Of a stretch of 20,180 nt of DNA, positions 18,572 through 20,180 are shown piece by piece; within the stretch, counting starts at the first letter, position 1; the number at the start of each line of letters is the position of its first letter. This DNA comes from an uncultured Clostridia bacterium. Lineage in GTDB: Bacteria > Bacillota > Clostridia > Christensenellales > Borkfalkiaceae. A model generated the notes under the pieces. The model did no database searches. It worked only from the letters and a program-made list of their open reading frames with translations, and was not told where the DNA came from. The stretch is taken from the NCBI GenBank assembly GCA_947589585.1, contig CANQCA010000142.1:1-20180 (forward strand). The letters are read 5' to 3'. Position numbers and translations under genes: made by a program.

Positions 18572-18600
18572 ATTATACCATTCACAAATCAGATTGTCAA
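18572..18600 (-). promoter_or_regulatory. Consensus extended -10 sigma-A promoter of the protease/Opp operon
   Basis: Read on the minus strand: TTGACA at 18600-18595, a 17-nt spacer, and TATAAT at 18577-18572. The spacer ends in TGG, giving a TGnTATAAT extended -10. Both hexamers are perfect matches. Transcription would begin near 18565, leaving a leader of about 115 nt before the ATG at 18450. No comparable promoter is visible in the short gaps between the downstream genes. Confidence 0.9.
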
Positions 18601-18644
18601 ACGAAAAATGCAACCGATTGGAATTCAAGTAAATTGTAATTATT

Positions 18645-18713
18645 TCACATTTTACCTCGGATTTGCGTAAATTCCTCACATTTTTAACCTTATTATTTAC
18701 GATTATAATGTGA
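18645..18713. promoter_or_regulatory. Three TCACATT motifs at exact 31-bp spacing (possible operators)
   Basis: TCACATT occurs at 18645-18651 and 18676-18682, and its reverse complement AATGTGA at 18707-18713. The starts are exactly 31 bp apart, about three helical turns. The last two form a 7-bp inverted pair. A partial copy, TCACA at 18582, sits inside the spacer of the operon promoter, 63 bp from the first full copy. The placement upstream of the promoter suits a dimeric or multimeric regulator; no protein can be named. Confidence 0.4.
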
Positions 18714-18772
18714 ACTTTTGAATTCTTTGTTATTCAAAGCCCGCAAACGGCTTTTCAAAGGGAGGTTTTCCG

Positions 18773-18799
18773 ATGAATTTTTTTCTGAAAAATGCGTGA
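18773..18799 (+). CDS. Possible 8-residue leader peptide
   Basis: ATG at 18773 is preceded by GGGAGG with a 7-nt spacing, as good as any ribosome binding site in the window. It opens the reading frame MNFFLKNA and a TGA stop at 18797. It lies 174 bp before mazF, inside the 13-bp inverted repeat. A TATAAT at 18704-18709 with a poor -35 could drive it. It may be a leader peptide, or a chance purine-rich site; there is no conservation evidence. Confidence 0.25.
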   Translation: MNFFLKNA

Positions 18800-18852
18800 A
18801 ATTTGTGCCAAAAACGAATTTATACCGAAATAATTTTTGAGTATATGCAAAA

Positions 18853-18881
18853 TTTTCGGCGCTTTTATTCCAAGGTATAAT
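18853..18881 (+). promoter_or_regulatory. Candidate mazF promoter
   Basis: A perfect TATAAT at 18876-18881 has only a weak -35 (TTTTCG at 18853-18858, spacer 17). The predicted start near 18888 would give a leader of about 85 nt before the mazF ATG. The box lies directly beside the right arm of the 13-bp inverted repeat. An alternative TATAAT is at 18704-18709, also with a weak -35. Confidence 0.35.
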
Positions 18882-18973
18882 TTTTTGAAAAGCCGTCTAT
18901 CATTGGCTCGGGTGAGCATCCGCACCGCGCTCTACATAAAATGACAGTGGGAATGTTCACGAAGGAGGAAGAT

Positions 18974-19336
18974 ATGACGGTCAAACGCGGCGAACTCTAT
19001 TATGCCGACCTCTCGCCCGTCGTGGGGAGCGAACAGGGCGGCGTTCGGCCCGTGCTCGTCGTACAGAACGATACGGGCAACAAGTATTCCCCCACCGTGA
19101 TCGCCGCCGCGGTGACGAGCAAGATCCACAAGGCGCGCCTTCCCACGCATATCGAGCTTCCTCAGGCGTTCGGGCTCCAGAAGGACTCCGTTATCCTGCT
19201 CGAACAGATCCGAACGATCGACAAAAAACGGCTCATGGCACGCATCGGGACGCTTCCCGAGGCCACCATGTCGCGGGTCAACCGTGCGATCCTCATTTCC
19301 TTGGGCTTCGAGCCCACTCCCCGCACAGGCGAATAA
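18974..19336 (+). CDS. mazF: MazF/EndoA-type mRNA interferase toxin
   Basis: 120 residues. The start at 18974 is chosen because AAGGAGGAAG ends just upstream; the in-frame ATG at 18941 has no such site. The protein follows the EndoA pattern of Bacillota: MTVKRGELYYADLSPVVGSEQGG, then RPVLVVQND, AAAVTSK and the closing RVNRAILISLG. The residues matching the EndoA active site, Arg25 and Thr48, are present, as is Ser19. MazF enzymes cleave single-stranded mRNA at short sites in the cytoplasm and act as dimers. In Bacillus the antitoxin EndoAI is encoded directly upstream; here the 500 bp upstream hold no antitoxin frame, and downstream is a terminator. Either the antitoxin is elsewhere or the protein works alone. 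Single transcription unit, divergent from the protease operon. Confidence 0.95.
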   Translation: MTVKRGELYYADLSPVVGSEQGGVRPVLVVQNDTGNKYSPTVIAAAVTSKIHKARLPTHIELPQAFGLQKDSVILLEQIRTIDKKRLMARIGTLPEATMSRVNRAILISLGFEPTPRTGE

Positions 19337-19343
19337 AACGCAA

Positions 19344-19381
19344 AAAAATATCCACCTGCCCTATCGCAGATGGATATTTTT
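19344..19381. terminator. Bidirectional intrinsic terminator
   Basis: AAAAATATCCA (19344-19354) pairs with TGGATATTTTT (19371-19381); the stem continues with CTG/CAG after one C-A mismatch, around a loop of about 8 nt. T-runs flank the stem in both directions, so it can end mazF transcripts (stop at 19336) and the convergent flavodoxin transcript (stop at 19438). Confidence 0.85.
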
Positions 19382-19437
19382 GTTGATGAATTTGCGGCGG
19401 AAAAAGAATTTTTTCAATCGCCGTTCGGGTTTCTGTT

Positions 19438-19947
19438 TTATAGCGCGTCCAAATACTCTTTGATCGCACCGTCACTTACACTTGCTCTTGCCCCGTGAAT
19501 GGAAAGTCCCGCATCGACCTCGGCATTTTTGCAGATCCGTTTCAGATCCCTTATGCTCGAACCCATGCCGCTCCCCTCGTTGGTGCAGACGGGATAGATT
19601 TTTTTGCCCGAAAGATCGAAGTCCTCCAAAAAGGTGCATACGCACATCGGCATCGTTCCCCACCAATTCGGATAGCAGAGGAATACTTTGTCGTACTGCG
19701 TAATGTCTATATCGAGAGGGCGATATTTGGGTCTTGCGTTTTCATGGAGTTCGGTTTTGGCTTCTTCGATGCACTTATAATAACTGCTCGAATACTCTTT
19801 AACGGGGACGATCTCTGCAAGGTCGCCGCCCGCAAACGCTTGGATCTTTTCTGCAACGATCGCCGTATTGCCTTTTTCCAGCGTCTTGATCGCTCCGCTG
19901 ACATAGTTCTCCCCTTTGCGGGAGAAGTACACGATGAGATTTTTCAT
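19438..19947 (-). CDS. Flavodoxin family protein
   Basis: 169 residues, ATG at 19947 with AGAGG 9 nt upstream; a GTG three codons earlier (19956) is possible but overlaps that site. Flavodoxin fold: strand LIVYFSR (4-10), then KGENY...GNTAIVAEKI (11-35) as the FMN-phosphate loop and helix of the 'SRxGENY...GNT' subtype, strand KVFLCYPNWWGTMP (87-100) giving the aromatic FMN-stacking region, and IYPVCTNEGSGMGSS (117-131). Such proteins carry electrons or reduce quinones in the cytoplasm using FMN. It follows the aldo/keto reductase gene by 23 bp and ends at the shared terminator, so the two form a redox operon separate from the protease operon. Physiological partner unknown. Confidence 0.92.
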   Translation of the reverse strand: MKNLIVYFSRKGENYVSGAIKTLEKGNTAIVAEKIQAFAGGDLAEIVPVKEYSSSYYKCIEEAKTELHENARPKYRPLDIDITQYDKVFLCYPNWWGTMPMCVCTFLEDFDLSGKKIYPVCTNEGSGMGSSIRDLKRICKNAEVDAGLSIHGARASVSDGAIKEYLDAL

Positions 19948-19970
19948 ATCCTGCACCTCTCTTCATTGCA

Positions 19971-20180
19971 TTATTTCTTTTCGTAATGCGGACGGAAGGA
20001 GGCGAACGCTGCGAGTTGCTCATCGGTGCGATGATAGTAGCGCACGCCCCTGTTGAGCTTTGCAATTTCCGCCATGTCCTCATCCGTCAGTTTGAAGTCG
20101 AGAATGTTCAGATTGTCGCGAATGTGTTCCACGTTCTTACTCCCGGGAATGACGACGAACCCCATCTGCGTGTGCCAGCG
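19971..20180 (-). CDS. Aldo/keto reductase, C-terminal part (5' end outside window)
   Basis: The last 69 codons are visible and the frame stays open to the window edge. The sequence RWHTQMGFVVIPGSKN followed by IRDNLNILDFKLTDEDMAEIAKLN is the NADP-binding end of the aldo/keto reductase barrel, matching the common pattern 'VVIPxS...I.EN...FDFxLxxEdm..I..L'. The terminal tail is RGVRYYHRTDEQ...FRPHYEKK. The catalytic Tyr/Lys/Asp/His lie outside the window. These enzymes reduce aldehydes or ketones with NADPH. It is the upstream gene of the flavodoxin, 23 bp away. Substrate cannot be inferred. Confidence 0.92.
   Translation of the reverse strand, partial: RWHTQMGFVVIPGSKNVEHIRDNLNILDFKLTDEDMAEIAKLNRGVRYYHRTDEQLAAFASFRPHYEKK

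Larger units (their letters stand above)
18747..18896. repeat. 13-bp perfect inverted repeat with 124-bp interior
   Basis: ACGGCTTTTCAAA (18747-18759) is the exact reverse complement of TTTGAAAAGCCGT (18884-18896). The interior is AT-rich and carries a ribosome binding site with an 8-codon ORF and a TATAAT box. The left arm also overlaps a local 6-bp stem (AAAGCC 18736-18741 with GGCTTT 18749-18754), so the two foldings exclude each other. It could be a long-range RNA switch before mazF or the ends of a very small element. Confidence 0.5.
18451..18973. other. AT-rich divergent intergenic control region
   Basis: This 523-bp stretch separates the protease operon (minus) from mazF (plus) and is much richer in A/T than its flanks. 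It contains a consensus promoter for the operon, a leader hairpin, an array of TCACATT motifs, a long-distance inverted repeat, an 8-codon ORF with a strong ribosome binding site and a possible plus-strand promoter. I see no larger gene, tRNA or insertion sequence in it. Confidence 0.85.

Noticed and set aside
18941..18973. Longer start for mazF at 18941
   Set aside because: It has no ribosome binding site, and its extra residues include the translated ribosome binding site of the ATG at 18974.
19400..19430. Second terminator after the flavodoxin gene (GGCG/CGCC and AAAAA/TTTTT stem)
   Set aside because: The stem has an uneven internal loop and no following T-run; the hairpin at 19344-19381 is clearly better.

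Overview
The window looks like part of a fairly GC-rich Bacillota (Firmicutes) chromosome, probably a gut-type Clostridia or Christensenellales relative. The reasons are strong AGGAGG-type ribosome binding sites before nearly every gene, an EndoA-type MazF, a C5a-peptidase/lactocepin-like subtilase, BspA-type leucine-rich repeats and Listeria-Bacteroides (InlB-type) repeats. This taxonomic call is inference. I see no LPXTG sorting signal, rRNA, tRNA, CRISPR array, insertion sequence or broken gene.

Positions 18600 down to 1 (minus strand) hold one long, tightly packed gene series that leaves the window at its left edge. In transcription order it encodes: a 2545-residue secreted, membrane-anchored S8 serine protease fused to a long BspA-type LRR array (10813-18450); a lipoprotein with InlB-like and GLUG-like segments (9118-10809); an oversized OppA peptide-binding lipoprotein (6321-9089); the permeases OppB and OppC; the ATPases OppD and OppF; a 125-residue charged protein with one C-terminal membrane helix (1056-1433); and an LRR lipoprotein cut off by the window edge (1-1025). 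Gaps are 3-30 bp or short overlaps. The exception is a 115-bp gap between oppA and oppB that can form three successive hairpins. The only strong promoter I can see is a consensus extended -10 sigma-A promoter at 18572-18600. The simplest reading is an extracellular 'bind, cut and import' system: LRR/InlB surface proteins hold a substrate, the subtilase cleaves it, and the Opp transporter takes up the peptides. This resembles the lactococcal cell-envelope proteinase plus Opp logic, but with all parts in one operon. Several Opp subunits are unusual: OppF has an N-terminal membrane helix, OppD has an insert of about 65 residues, OppA is nearly twice the usual size, and OppC has an acidic N-terminal tail.

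Positions 18451-18973 form an AT-rich divergent control region. It holds the operon promoter, a leader hairpin, three TCACATT motifs spaced exactly 31 bp apart, a 13-bp inverted repeat 124 bp apart enclosing an 8-codon ORF with an ideal ribosome binding site, and the start of mazF.

Positions 18974-20180 carry mazF (plus strand, no antitoxin gene next to it), a bidirectional terminator, and on the minus strand a flavodoxin preceded by the C-terminal end of an aldo/keto reductase, which form a small separate redox operon.
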